41,952 bases of DNA from Alphaproteobacteria bacterium. Lineage in GTDB: Bacteria; Pseudomonadota; Alphaproteobacteria; Bin95. The stretch is taken from the NCBI GenBank assembly GCA_026710105.1, contig JAPORR010000176.1:1-41952 (forward strand), in the 5' to 3' direction. A model generated the notes under the pieces. It was given only the letters and a program-made list of their open reading frames with translations, was not told where the DNA came from and made no database searches. Positions 17,376 through 25,895 of the stretch are shown one piece after another. Each line of letters opens with the position of its first letter. Position 1 is the first letter of the stretch. Made by a program: the position numbers and the translations under genes.

Positions 17376-20260
17376 TCGTCCTTCCTCGAAAGATGCCGAT
17401 ACTCGTTATAGGCTCCGGCGAAATCCGGCCTCGGCTCGGCCAGGTAAGGCATGGACTCGTCGTCGAAGGCGGCGATGAAGCGGCAAAGTCCTTCATCAGT
17501 CGCCTCTACAAGGGCGGCGGCATTGTAAGGCGCACGCTGCCGGCCTTTGGTGGCTTCCGCCGTCGCAATGATGGTCGGCACGGACCGGTCGGATCTGCCG
17601 CCGCCGATGCGCCAGTATTCGAGCACGGCGGCATCGACAGCAGGGCAATCGGGAAAACCGCCCGCCGCCGCGATCAGGCCTTCGATGGGCAGTTGTCGTG
17701 CTGTTCCCGCAATGACGTCTTTCGCCAAAGGTGGACTGCCAGACTTGTAATCGACGATGACAACCTCGCCGTCGCTCCGCAACTCCACCCGGTCCGCGCG
17801 GGCCTTGAGAGTGAAGGTGCCCGCCGGGCTCATAATCTCCTTCTCGCCCTGGATTTCAGTCAGGATGCGTTCGATCCTGGGGCGGCGCTCACGTTCAATG
17901 GACCAGATGTTCTGAGCCGCGCGTAGGAACCGGCGGTTCCAGAAAACTGCCGCCAGCGGCCGGTTCGCGAAGCCGGCGAAGGCCTCTTTGCCGATGGCGA
18001 GCAAGTGGTCCCAGGCTTCGTCCGGTAGGTCAGTGGCCGGATATGCGCACATGAAACGCTCCAGCACCTCATGGATCGTCGAGCCGAACTGCCGCGCCTC
18101 CGGGTCGGCGTCGAGGGTGTCCAGGGGATGTAGGCCGAGAACCTGCCGCGCATAAATGCTGTAGGGATCCTGTAGCCAGGTTTGAATGCGGGTGGCTGAG
18201 AGCATGCGCGGGCGGGCCGCCACGGGCGGACAGGGTCTCGGCGGCCTGGTAGGTTGCACAGTGTTCGGCCGGTCCAATTCCGCCTGCCAGGCGGCCCAGC
18301 GTTGGTCCTCGATATCTCGCCCAAGGGCCCGCGCCACGGTTTCGAGCCGTTGCAGCCAGGGAGACGGCACAGTCGGATCCGTGCCCACCCGCTCGGAGCG
18401 CGTCAACACGACCTCTCCGGCGCCCAGCGTCTGGGCGAAGTCGTGTGCGGCAAGCCCTTGACGAACCTCCGGTGCTGGCAGGCCGAACTGCATGCGCATC
18501 TCGCGGCTCATCCACGGGTCGGGTGCAGGGTCCGCCGGCCATGCTCCCTGGTTCAGCCCGGCCAGCACCAGCCGGTCGGCGCGCTGCAACCGCCCTTCCA
18601 GCGGCCCCAGAATAGCGAGGCCTGAATGGTGCGGATGCGGGAGGCGCACGGCGTGCCGGGCGACTAGTTCGTCGAACAACGCCGCATAATCGGTCGGTTG
18701 GATCGGAGGCCAGACTCCGACCGTCTCGTCGAGGTCCGCCAGCAGACTCGCCGCGGCCTCCCCGTCCGCACCGCGCCAGAGACGGGCATCGCCAGCCAGG
18801 TTTTCAGCCGCCTCTACATGGGCCGCTAGCAGGTCGGCAAGTGCCACCGCCGATCGTTGGTGGAGCTTGCGTAAAGGTTTGAAGGCGCGGGCAACACGGC
18901 GCACTGTCTTTCCGACGCGCTTGTCCTGTGTCCTTTCCGCCGCTTCCAAAAGCCCGTCCAGCCCATTGCCAGGACGAGGTCCGCGCAGCAGTGTGCGCTC
19001 CAGTCGGCGAACGGCGCGGCGGAAGCGTGTGGGAGCTATGCCGCAGGCTGCAAGCGGATGCTTGAGTGCGGCGAGCAATGCTGCCGGGGCGAAGTCCGTC
19101 GCTGCTGCATGGGCGACAAGCCGCAAAAACCCTCCCACAGATGTCCGTCCGAGTGGCTGGCCGGCGCTGTCGTCCACAAAGAGGCCCCAGCGGCCGAGTT
19201 CAACCGTGATTCGCCGGGCGAGGTCCCGGTCGGGCGTGACCAGAGCAGCGCTTCGGCCGTGTTCCACCGCTTCCCTCAACATGAGTGCGACGCCGCCGGC
19301 CTCAGCGGCAGGGGTGGTGAAACGCACCACCGCGAGTCCCTCCACACCCTCGCCAAGGGCGGGTGAAAGGTTACGCCAAGCCTCGGTCGTCTGCGCCGGG
19401 CGCATGGCTTCCGCCACCAGCCGCCCGCGCGGTGCGAGGTAGGGCTCCGGCCAGTCCGGCACAGCGTCGCGTGTCGTTTCGAGCCGTCCCAGCAACTGCT
19501 TCAGCGCCCATTGAGGGTGGTTTTCTTCCAGCGCCTGCCAGCTCTCGTCGTCGAGATGCCGGTCGAGCCCCGGCAGCACGACAAGTCCTTGTGGCAGATT
19601 GGCGATGTAGGCGAGCAGATTCGCCGTCGCCGGCATGATGCCGGTGGAACCGGCCGCGACCACTTGTCCTTTCGGCGGCGATGCGCGCCAAAGCGCGATT
19701 TGTGCTTTGTAGAGCCGATTACGCCGGTCTATGGGGTCCAGCTGTCCCCGCTCCTCAAGGAGCGTCGGCCAGAACTTCGTGACAAGAGAGAGGAAGTCCA
19801 GGGTCTCCTGCCAATGTTCCGCGAATTCCTCTGCGACCAGCGTGTCGAGGCCGTTGAAATCCAGATCGTTGAACTGAACCTCGTCTATTAGCCTGGCAAG
19901 CGCACCGGCAAGCTGAAGAGCACGGTCGGGTGGAATCTGCCGGTCACGCTGTATGACGAGCCGGGCCAGCAGCAAGCGGCGTCCGATCGGTGAGATGGCT
20001 GGTTTAAGGCTGAGGTCGTCAGCAATTGTGGGTTCGGCGTGGATAATAATTTCGTCCGCGTCCAGCTCCCCGAGGGAAAGAATACGCGGCAGAAGGAGCG
20101 TGTCGCCGTCTGCTACCTCGGCGAACGCTTCGACCAGCGCCCGCCCGGCGCGGTGCGTCGGCAGGAGCACAATGTCGTCGGTGCGCGTCGGGCTGTCCAG
20201 TAGCATGCGGGCGAGCGTTTCTAGGAAGGGCGCGCCGGCAGGGATAGAGACGACGGTCAT
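17357..20260 (-). CDS. addB: Double-strand break repair protein AddB
   Basis: Partner of AddA; supplies the second nuclease and the Chi-scanning scaffold. The 967-residue protein ends in a RecB-like nuclease with SATRIQTWLQDPYSIYAR, FGSTIHEVLERF and EVVIVDYKSGSPP. No GxxxxGK[ST] loop is seen at the N-terminus (PAGAPFLETLARMLL is in its place), and no Cys cluster for an iron-sulfur site stands out. Both fit the alphaproteobacterial AddB type rather than the Bacillus one. The start is ATG 20260, overlapping the murU stop (ATGA); a longer upstream frame lies inside murU and is not used. Confidence 0.95.
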   Translation of the reverse strand: MTVVSIPAGAPFLETLARMLLDSPTRTDDIVLLPTHRAGRALVEAFAEVADGDTLLLPRILSLGELDADEIIIHAEPTIADDLSLKPAISPIGRRLLLARLVIQRDRQIPPDRALQLAGALARLIDEVQFNDLDFNGLDTLVAEEFAEHWQETLDFLSLVTKFWPTLLEERGQLDPIDRRNRLYKAQIALWRASPPKGQVVAAGSTGIMPATANLLAYIANLPQGLVVLPGLDRHLDDESWQALEENHPQWALKQLLGRLETTRDAVPDWPEPYLAPRGRLVAEAMRPAQTTEAWRNLSPALGEGVEGLAVVRFTTPAAEAGGVALMLREAVEHGRSAALVTPDRDLARRITVELGRWGLFVDDSAGQPLGRTSVGGFLRLVAHAAATDFAPAALLAALKHPLAACGIAPTRFRRAVRRLERTLLRGPRPGNGLDGLLEAAERTQDKRVGKTVRRVARAFKPLRKLHQRSAVALADLLAAHVEAAENLAGDARLWRGADGEAAASLLADLDETVGVWPPIQPTDYAALFDELVARHAVRLPHPHHSGLAILGPLEGRLQRADRLVLAGLNQGAWPADPAPDPWMSREMRMQFGLPAPEVRQGLAAHDFAQTLGAGEVVLTRSERVGTDPTVPSPWLQRLETVARALGRDIEDQRWAAWQAELDRPNTVQPTRPPRPCPPVAARPRMLSATRIQTWLQDPYSIYARQVLGLHPLDTLDADPEARQFGSTIHEVLERFMCAYPATDLPDEAWDHLLAIGKEAFAGFANRPLAAVFWNRRFLRAAQNIWSIERERRPRIERILTEIQGEKEIMSPAGTFTLKARADRVELRSDGEVVIVDYKSGSPPLAKDVIAGTARQLPIEGLIAAAGGFPDCPAVDAAVLEYWRIGGGRSDRSVPTIIATAEATKGRQRAPYNAAALVEATDEGLCRFIAAFDDESMPYLAEPRPDFAGAYNEYRHLSRKDEWSRRL

Positions 20261-20958
20261 GCCCCTGCCCGCATGGCATGGGTGAGGCGCTCCGGCGTGC
20301 CGGCGTCCAGCCATGTCCCTTTGCAGACGAGGCCGAAGAGCCGTCCATCCGTTTCCGCCCGGTTGTAAGCGCGCGTCAATCGCCAAGCGCCCGGGGGCGG
20401 GTCATCGAAAAGCCGAGGGACCAGTATCTGTGCGCCGGTAAAGAGGAAGGGAGCGGTCTCCGGATCCTGCCGTCGGCGCAGCCGTCCGTCTGGTTCCAGG
20501 TGGAAATCGCCGCGTTCCTCGTAATGCACGGCCTGCACCGTTGGGTAGAGCAGCAGCAGGGCGTCCATCCGGCACGCATCGAAACTGGCCGCAAGCTGTT
20601 TCAACCAGTCTGCGCCGTCCGTACCCCAAACGAGGTCCGAATTGAGTACGAAAAACGGGTCATCGCCGAGAAGCGCCAGTGCGTGAGCGACGCCGCCGCC
20701 TGTTTCCAGCCGTTCCGCCTCGCGGGAAACCAGGATGTCCGGCTGCACCCGTCCGGCGAGATGGGCCTCAATCTCGGCAGCGCGATGATGGGTGTTGACG
20801 ACGGCACGCTCGACTCTGGCTTCGACAAGCATGTCTAGCGCATGGTCGATCAGTGCCCGGCCGCCGACCTGACGGAGCGGTTTGGGTGGTCCGTCGCCGA
20901 GTCGCGAACCGAGCCCGGCGGCCAGCACCATGGCGGTATGCGGCAAGGCGAACGTCAT
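20257..20958 (-). CDS. murU: N-acetylmuramate-1-phosphate uridylyltransferase-like
   Basis: A sugar-phosphate nucleotidyltransferase of 233 residues. MVLAAGLGSRLGDGPPKPLR is the nucleotide-binding signature; ETGGGVAHAL and FFVLNSDLVW (metal-binding Asp) follow; WLDAGTPERL is near the end. Standing directly after an AmgK-like sugar kinase, it most likely makes UDP-MurNAc from MurNAc-1-phosphate in peptidoglycan recycling, a route known in Pseudomonas and Caulobacter that bypasses MurA. The function is inferred from family and neighbour; related enzymes act on other sugars. It overlaps amgK upstream and addB downstream, each by four bases. Confidence 0.85.
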   Translation of the reverse strand: MTFALPHTAMVLAAGLGSRLGDGPPKPLRQVGGRALIDHALDMLVEARVERAVVNTHHRAAEIEAHLAGRVQPDILVSREAERLETGGGVAHALALLGDDPFFVLNSDLVWGTDGADWLKQLAASFDACRMDALLLLYPTVQAVHYEERGDFHLEPDGRLRRRQDPETAPFLFTGAQILVPRLFDDPPPGAWRLTRAYNRAETDGRLFGLVCKGTWLDAGTPERLTHAMRAGA

Positions 20959-21929
20959 TCGGCGGCAGGGATCAGGAGGTTGGCATCAACCTGACGGCGG
21001 AACCACGCTGCCAGCGGCTCCAGTGCCGGATGGGCGAGATTGCGCTCCAGCATCCGCCGAAGCCGGGGCAAGTGGCGTAGATAGCTTTGCTTGCGGTCCC
21101 GCCGTGCGAGCCGCACGAAGGTGCCGAGCACACGAATATGTCGCTGCGCTCCAAGCACGGCAATATCGCGCTCTAGATCCTGGGCATGAGGAAAGGCGGC
21201 ACGATAGCGCGCGAGCACTGCTCGGCGCACAGTGCCATCGATCTCACGCCGTGCATCCTCAATGAGTGAGGCGAGGTCATAGGCCGGCGGGCCGCCGGCA
21301 GCATCCTGGAAGTCGAGCAGGCCACAGGCTGCGACGCCTTCACGACCCTCCAGTCGGACGAGGTTATCCACATGGAAGTCGCGCAGCATCAGGGTTTGCG
21401 GTCCCGCCAGCACCGGTGCCAATGTCTGGAGCATAGCGGCACGAAAACCTTCCCGATCGGTTGTTTGTCGGTTTGCCGCCGGCAGATACCAGTCGAGCAA
21501 AAGCTCTGCACCTGCGAGGAACTCGTCCGCGCCAAAGAAAGGAAAGCCTGCCGCTGCATCGCCATGGTGTTGCAGGGCGACCAGCGCATCGGTCGCCAAC
21601 AGGTAAAGCTCTGTTGCGCTCTCGCCTCTGTCCAGCAGCCGCGTGAAGGTGTCGTCACCGAAATCCTCCACCAGCAGCAGGCCGCGCGCTGGATCGGACC
21701 GCTGAACCTCCGGCGCGGAAAGCCCGAGTTGCCGTAGCCGCGCCGCCACCGTTATGAAAGGCCGCACATCTTCTTTGGGAGGCGGCGCATCCATCAGCAT
21801 GATGGTCTCAGCGTCACGCCTGAGCCGGATATACCGGCGGAAGGAAGCATCACCCGGCAGGGGCTCGTATTGAGCCCGGCTCCAGCCGCTCCCTGCAAGA
21901 AAGACCGCAATTTCGGTCTCCCGGGTCAA
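20955..21929 (-). CDS. amgK: N-acetylmuramate/N-acetylglucosamine anomeric kinase-like (AmgK)
   Basis: An aminoglycoside-phosphotransferase-fold kinase of 324 residues. PLPGDASFRRYIRL begins the N lobe. LVEDFGDDTFTRLL is in the hinge region. The catalytic loop is LRDFHVDNLVRL, and the metal-binding loop LLDFQDAAGGPPAYDLASL. This set, next to murU, fits AmgK, which phosphorylates MurNAc at C1. The start is probably TTG 21929 in a TTGA overlap with the tsaE stop. A longer frame upstream lies inside tsaE. The tsaE-amgK-murU order is frequent in alphaproteobacteria. Confidence 0.88.
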   Translation of the reverse strand: MTRETEIAVFLAGSGWSRAQYEPLPGDASFRRYIRLRRDAETIMLMDAPPPKEDVRPFITVAARLRQLGLSAPEVQRSDPARGLLLVEDFGDDTFTRLLDRGESATELYLLATDALVALQHHGDAAAGFPFFGADEFLAGAELLLDWYLPAANRQTTDREGFRAAMLQTLAPVLAGPQTLMLRDFHVDNLVRLEGREGVAACGLLDFQDAAGGPPAYDLASLIEDARREIDGTVRRAVLARYRAAFPHAQDLERDIAVLGAQRHIRVLGTFVRLARRDRKQSYLRHLPRLRRMLERNLAHPALEPLAAWFRRQVDANLLIPAAE

Positions 21930-22366
21930 CGGCGATCCTCGATACGCACCCAACGCGCGTCCCCGCAGGCAATCTCGAACGTGATGTCGAGCCGCTGGTC
22001 GGGCAGGATATCGCCGAGGCGCTCCGGCCATTCGATCAATACCATGCCTTCGCCGAGCGCCTGCTCCAGCCCGAGTTCGATGGCCTCCTCCGGCGCGGCG
22101 AGACGGTAGCAGTCGAAATGCCAGACCGGCGGTGCCGGATGCTCATAGACCTGCACCAGGGTGAAAGTCGGGCTCGGCACAGTCTCGGGCTGAAGCCCGG
22201 CGTCCCTCTGGCGCCCCTGGATGAGCGCGCGTGCAAAGGCGGTTTTGCCTGCACCGATGCTGCCGATCAGCCCAACGGTGTCGCCCTGGCCGAGCGATGC
22301 TGCAACCTGCCGGGCGAGCCGGCTAGTTGCGGCGAGGTCGGGCAGATCAACGGCTTCGGGCAACAT
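21926..22366 (-). CDS. tsaE: tRNA t6A synthesis ATPase TsaE
   Basis: The ATPase of the TsaBDE complex that places threonylcarbamoyl on A37 of ANN-decoding tRNAs. The 146-residue protein has the P loop GSIGAGKTAFARALI, the VPSPTFTLVQVYE switch, WHFDCYRL and LIEWPERLGDILP, all family landmarks. The start is ATG 22366, giving MLPEAVDLPDL; the reading frame is open further upstream, but that part overlaps the divergent reductase gene and has no family match. The gap to that gene's start is 78 bases, so both promoters must lie close together there. Confidence 0.95.
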   Translation of the reverse strand: MLPEAVDLPDLAATSRLARQVAASLGQGDTVGLIGSIGAGKTAFARALIQGRQRDAGLQPETVPSPTFTLVQVYEHPAPPVWHFDCYRLAAPEEAIELGLEQALGEGMVLIEWPERLGDILPDQRLDITFEIACGDARWVRIEDRR

Positions 22367-22444
22367 GACGTCAGGACTTGATCGGGTGAGATGCGGATTC
22401 CATGATAATGGCCGTTGGAGTGCCCTCCAATCCCGGGGATATCG

Positions 22445-23452
22445 ATGGAACACGAGACCGATGTGGCGATCGTCGGGGCGGGCCCGGTCGGCCTGTTCGC
22501 CGTGTTCGAGCTCGGCATGCTCCAGATGCGTGCGCATGTAGTGGACTCGCTGGAAGCTGTTGGCGGTCAATGCACGGCGCTCTATCCCGAAAAACCCATC
22601 TACGACATACCCGGTTTTCCAAGGGTAGATGCGTGCGACCTTGTCGCGAGGCTGGAGGAGCAGGCGGCGCCGTTTTCGCCCGTCTATCACCTTGACCGGA
22701 AGGTCGAGGCACTCACGCCTCTGGAAGGCGGCTGGCGAGTCGAGATTGCGGAGGGCAGTGCGATTCGCTGCAAGGCAGTCATCGTGGCAGCCGGTGCCGG
22801 CGCCTTTGGCCCGAATCGCCCGCCGCTCGAAGGGCTGGCCGCCTATGAGGGCAGGAGCGTCTTCTACGCTGTGCGTCGGCGCGAGGACTTCCGGGGTAAG
22901 CGGGTGGTGATCGGTGGTGGCGGTGATAGCGCGGTGGACTGGGCGCTTTCACTCTCGGAGCTTGCAGCCTCGGTCACGGTCGTTCATCGGCGTCCCAAAT
23001 TCCGTGCCGCGCCCGAGAGCATCGCTCGCATGAAGGCACTGGAGGCGGATGGAAAGGTCGAGTGCGTCATTCCTTACCATTTGGATGGGCTTGAGGGCGT
23101 GGACGGCCGGTTGGAAGCGGTCTGGGTGAAGACGCTGAAGGGCGAGACGCGCCGGCTGGAAGCGGATGTACTGCTGCCCTTTTACGGGCTGGCCATGAAT
23201 TTGGGGCCCATTGCGAAGTGGGGCCTCGCCCTCGACCGCAATCATATCGCCATCGACCCCTCGACCTCGATGACCGACCGCGACGGCATCTACGCCATCG
23301 GCGACATTGCGACCTACAAGGGTAAGCTCAAGCTGATTCTGACCGGTTTTGCCGAGGCTGCTGCTGCTGCCCACGATATCTATCGGCGCGTCTTTCCGGA
23401 TGAGGTACTCCATTGGGAATACTCGACGACGAAAGGCGTGCCCCAGCCATGA
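22445..23452 (+). CDS. Ferredoxin-NADP+ reductase, thioredoxin-reductase-like
   Basis: A 335-residue flavoprotein with VAIVGAGPVGLFAVFELG for FAD and VVIGGGGDSAVDWALSLSEL for NADPH. GIYAIGDIATYKGKLKL is near the end, and LHWEYSTTKGV forms a C-terminal extension. The CxxC of true thioredoxin reductase is absent. That and the tail match the TrxR-like ferredoxin-NADP reductases (Bacillus YumC, Chlorobium FNR), so it likely moves electrons between NADPH and ferredoxin or flavodoxin. The start is ATG 22445; an in-frame ATG at 22415 is less likely. Confidence 0.9.
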   Translation: MEHETDVAIVGAGPVGLFAVFELGMLQMRAHVVDSLEAVGGQCTALYPEKPIYDIPGFPRVDACDLVARLEEQAAPFSPVYHLDRKVEALTPLEGGWRVEIAEGSAIRCKAVIVAAGAGAFGPNRPPLEGLAAYEGRSVFYAVRRREDFRGKRVVIGGGGDSAVDWALSLSELAASVTVVHRRPKFRAAPESIARMKALEADGKVECVIPYHLDGLEGVDGRLEAVWVKTLKGETRRLEADVLLPFYGLAMNLGPIAKWGLALDRNHIAIDPSTSMTDRDGIYAIGDIATYKGKLKLILTGFAEAAAAAHDIYRRVFPDEVLHWEYSTTKGVPQP

Positions 23453-23525
23453 CTCGCTCGCTTGCGTCATGTTGAAGGGGCGCCAGCTATTGATTTCGAC
23501 CTATACGCTACCGGGGGTGCTGACC

Positions 23526-24362
23526 ATGATCGGCCCGACCGCCCCGATGCGGCCGCTGCTGCTCGACTCGCCCCATAGTGGCACCGACTATCCGGCTGAT
23601 TTCGCCCCGGCTGTAGACCGCGATACGCTGCTCAACGCGGTGGATACGGCGGTGGACGATCTGTTCGGTGACGGACCGAAACTGGGCGCAGCACTGCTGA
23701 AAGCCCATTTCCCGCGTACCTATATCGACCCGAACCGCGCTGCTGACGATATTGACGCCCGTCTTATCGATGGGCGCTGGCCCAGCTTGCTGGCACCGAC
23801 GGAAAAGACACGGCGTGGCATCGGCCTGATCCGGCGTACCATAGGCGAGGACGAGCGGGCGCTTTACGACCGTCGGCTCGGCGTCGGGGAGGTGCAGGCA
23901 CGTATCCGCCGCTATCACGCGCCCTATCACCGTGCTCTCGGAGAGGCGGTAGACCTCTTGGCGGCGCACTTCGGCACAGTTTACCACCTGAATTGCCACT
24001 CCATGAGCTCGCGCAGCCGGCAAGGTGTGTTGCGGCGTCCAGACATCATACTCGGAGACCGCGACGGCACGACCTGTGAGGCGGGATTCACGTCCTACGC
24101 TGCTGAGGTTCTGCGCGGGCTCGGCTACAGGGTGCGGACCAATCATATCTTCAAGGGCGTGGAACTCGTCCGCGCCTTCTCAGACCCGGCTGCCGATCGC
24201 CACAGCCTCCAGATCGAGATCAACAAGGCCCTCTATATCGACGAGGAGACGCGCCGCCCGAGCCCCGCCTATGCCTCCCTGCAAGCGGATCTTGCGCAAT
24301 TAACAGACTGTCTGGCTGCCTACGCCGAAGAACGTGCCCGCGGTAGGACGGGCATGGCCTGA
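23526..24362 (+). CDS. N-formylglutamate amidohydrolase family protein
   Basis: A zinc-hydrolase family that in histidine breakdown releases glutamate from N-formylglutamate. From ATG 23526 the protein has 278 residues. PLLLDSPHSGTDYPADF opens the family, then FPRTYIDPNRAADDID, a Tyr/His segment RRYHAPYHRALGEAV, VYHLNCHSMSS and SLQIEINKALYIDE near the end. The start is uncertain: ATG 23526 has GGGGGTG six bases upstream, while ATG 23469 in the same frame has no clear site but leaves room for the usual N-terminal strand. No hut genes stand nearby, so the substrate is open. Confidence 0.88.
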   Translation: MIGPTAPMRPLLLDSPHSGTDYPADFAPAVDRDTLLNAVDTAVDDLFGDGPKLGAALLKAHFPRTYIDPNRAADDIDARLIDGRWPSLLAPTEKTRRGIGLIRRTIGEDERALYDRRLGVGEVQARIRRYHAPYHRALGEAVDLLAAHFGTVYHLNCHSMSSRSRQGVLRRPDIILGDRDGTTCEAGFTSYAAEVLRGLGYRVRTNHIFKGVELVRAFSDPAADRHSLQIEINKALYIDEETRRPSPAYASLQADLAQLTDCLAAYAEERARGRTGMA

Positions 24363-24464
24363 AAACCCATGCCGAGGTCGTCGGGGGTGGCGGCAGGGTC
24401 GAGGCCGTGACATCGGAGGGGCATTCGGGCTAGAAGGGGCCCGGTTTTACAGCCCGAGGCTCTG

Positions 24465-25031
24465 ATGCGAATCCAGGCGAATACCATCCGTCCCGGCAAT
24501 GTCATCGAGCATGATGGAAAACAATGCGTCGTCATCAAGATCGACCTGATCCTGCCCGGCAAGGGCAATGCCTTCATTGCCGTCGAGATGCGCGACCTGA
24601 AGACCGGCGTGAAGACCCAGGAACGCTGGCGTACCGCCGACAGTGTCGAACGGCTAACCACTGAGGAGCGATCTTGCCAGTTCCTCTACGCCGAGGCCGA
24701 TGGCTATACTTTTATGGACAATGAAACCTACGACCAATTTTCGCTCGACGCCGGCACGGTCGGCGCCGGCGCGCCGTTCCTCCAGGACGGGTTGGAGGTC
24801 AAGGTAATGACGGTGGACGGCAACCCGGTCGGCCTCGAGTTGCCGACGCGGATCGTGCTGGAGGTCGTCGAGGCAGAGCCGGTGGTGAAGGGGCAGACGG
24901 CCTCCTCCTCCTACAAGCCGGCCCTGCTGGAGAATGGGGTGAAGGTGATGGTCCCGCCGCATATCAAGGTTGGCGCGCGCATCGTTGTAAACCCGAACGA
25001 CCTCAGTTATGTCGAGCGGGCCAAGGACTGA
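24465..25031 (+). CDS. efp: Elongation factor P
   Basis: Relieves ribosomes stalled on proline runs. The 188-residue protein has the three-domain EF-P layout: RIQANTIRPGNVIEHDGKQC, the modification loop LPGKGNAF with Lys33 at the position that EpmA lysylates in E. coli, and the C-terminal OB fold ending in GARIVVNPNDLSYVERAK. Whether Lys33 is modified here cannot be told; epmA and epmB are not in the window. The start is ATG 24465. The 102 bases before it hold no recognisable regulatory element. Confidence 0.96.
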   Translation: MRIQANTIRPGNVIEHDGKQCVVIKIDLILPGKGNAFIAVEMRDLKTGVKTQERWRTADSVERLTTEERSCQFLYAEADGYTFMDNETYDQFSLDAGTVGAGAPFLQDGLEVKVMTVDGNPVGLELPTRIVLEVVEAEPVVKGQTASSSYKPALLENGVKVMVPPHIKVGARIVVNPNDLSYVERAKD

Positions 25032-25037
25032 CCAGCC

Positions 25038-25856
25038 ATGCGCCGCCCGGCCGAGATCAATGTCATGCTGCGTGCGGCGCATGCGGCAGGGCGTGGGTTG
25101 GCGCGCGATTTCGGCGAGGTGGAGAACCTTCAGGCCTCAGAGACGGGGCCTGGCGAATTCGTGTCGATCGCCGACCGGCAGGCTGGGCGCCGGATCGTTG
25201 AGGAACTCTCTCGCGCGCGGCCACGATACGGTTTCCTGCTTGAGGAAAGCGGGGCAGTCGCGGGCCCCGACACGAGTAATCGCTGGGTCGTCGATCCGCT
25301 TGGCGGGTCGAGTAATTTTCTGCACGGCATCCCGCATTTCTGCTTGTCGATCGCACTTGAACGTGACGGTGAACCGATGGCGGCGCTCGTCTATAACCCG
25401 CTCACTGATGACACTTACTGGGCGGCGCGCGGCGTCGGCGCTTATGTGAACAACCGGCGACTTAGAGTCTCGGCGCGGGCGCGTCTTACCCACTGCATCC
25501 TGGCGGCCGGCGATGAGGCCGGAGCGGATGTCAGCCATCTGCGCCGGCATGCGGCGGCCAAAAGTGCTGGCGCGAGCCTGCGCTGGTTCGGCGCAGTGGC
25601 GCTGGACCTCGCCTGGGTCGCGGACGGGCGTCTCGACGGATGCTGGCATACTGGCATGCGGCGCTGGCACATCGCGGCCGGCGTGCTACTGGTGCGCGAG
25701 GCTGGCGGGGCGGTTTCTGACACCGACGGGTCCGCTAACATGCTGGAAAGCGGCAATATCCTGGCAGCCAATGATCGCCTGCATGGCTCTTTGAGCCAGC
25801 TCATGGAGGCTGCCGACGCGCTGGTTCCGGTTGCGCCGACCGGGCAGGCAGCATAG
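25038..25856 (+). CDS. Inositol monophosphatase-family protein, metal site degenerate
   Basis: A 272-residue IMPase/SuhB-family protein. SIADRQAG (Asp46) and GFLLEESG (Glu69/70) are near-normal, and NFLHGIPHFCLSIALERDG, FGAVALDLAWVADGRLDG and GVLLVREAGGAVSDTDG are typical. The core motif DPLDGTTN, however, reads DPLGGSSN, with the second metal-ligand Asp now Gly89. The motif WDxAAG reads WHIAAG, with the base-activating Asp now His211. Both are single-base changes from GAC (GGC and CAC). The fold seems intact and the frame is open, so this may be a pseudoenzyme, or an enzyme with altered metal use. It follows efp by six bases, where alphaproteobacteria often keep a suhB-like gene. Confidence 0.88.
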   Translation: MRRPAEINVMLRAAHAAGRGLARDFGEVENLQASETGPGEFVSIADRQAGRRIVEELSRARPRYGFLLEESGAVAGPDTSNRWVVDPLGGSSNFLHGIPHFCLSIALERDGEPMAALVYNPLTDDTYWAARGVGAYVNNRRLRVSARARLTHCILAAGDEAGADVSHLRRHAAAKSAGASLRWFGAVALDLAWVADGRLDGCWHTGMRRWHIAAGVLLVREAGGAVSDTDGSANMLESGNILAANDRLHGSLSQLMEAADALVPVAPTGQAA

Positions 25857-25895
25857 AGTACCGGCCATGCTGCCGAAGCGGCGGCGGAAGGAGAG

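Noticed and set aside
22367-22690. N-terminal extension of TsaE
   Set aside because: It lies opposite the start of the ferredoxin reductase gene and matches nothing in TsaE, whose usual length is obtained from ATG 22366.
24363-24464. Riboswitch or leader before efp
   Set aside because: The 102 bases are G-rich but no known aptamer core or clear terminator/antiterminator pair could be drawn.
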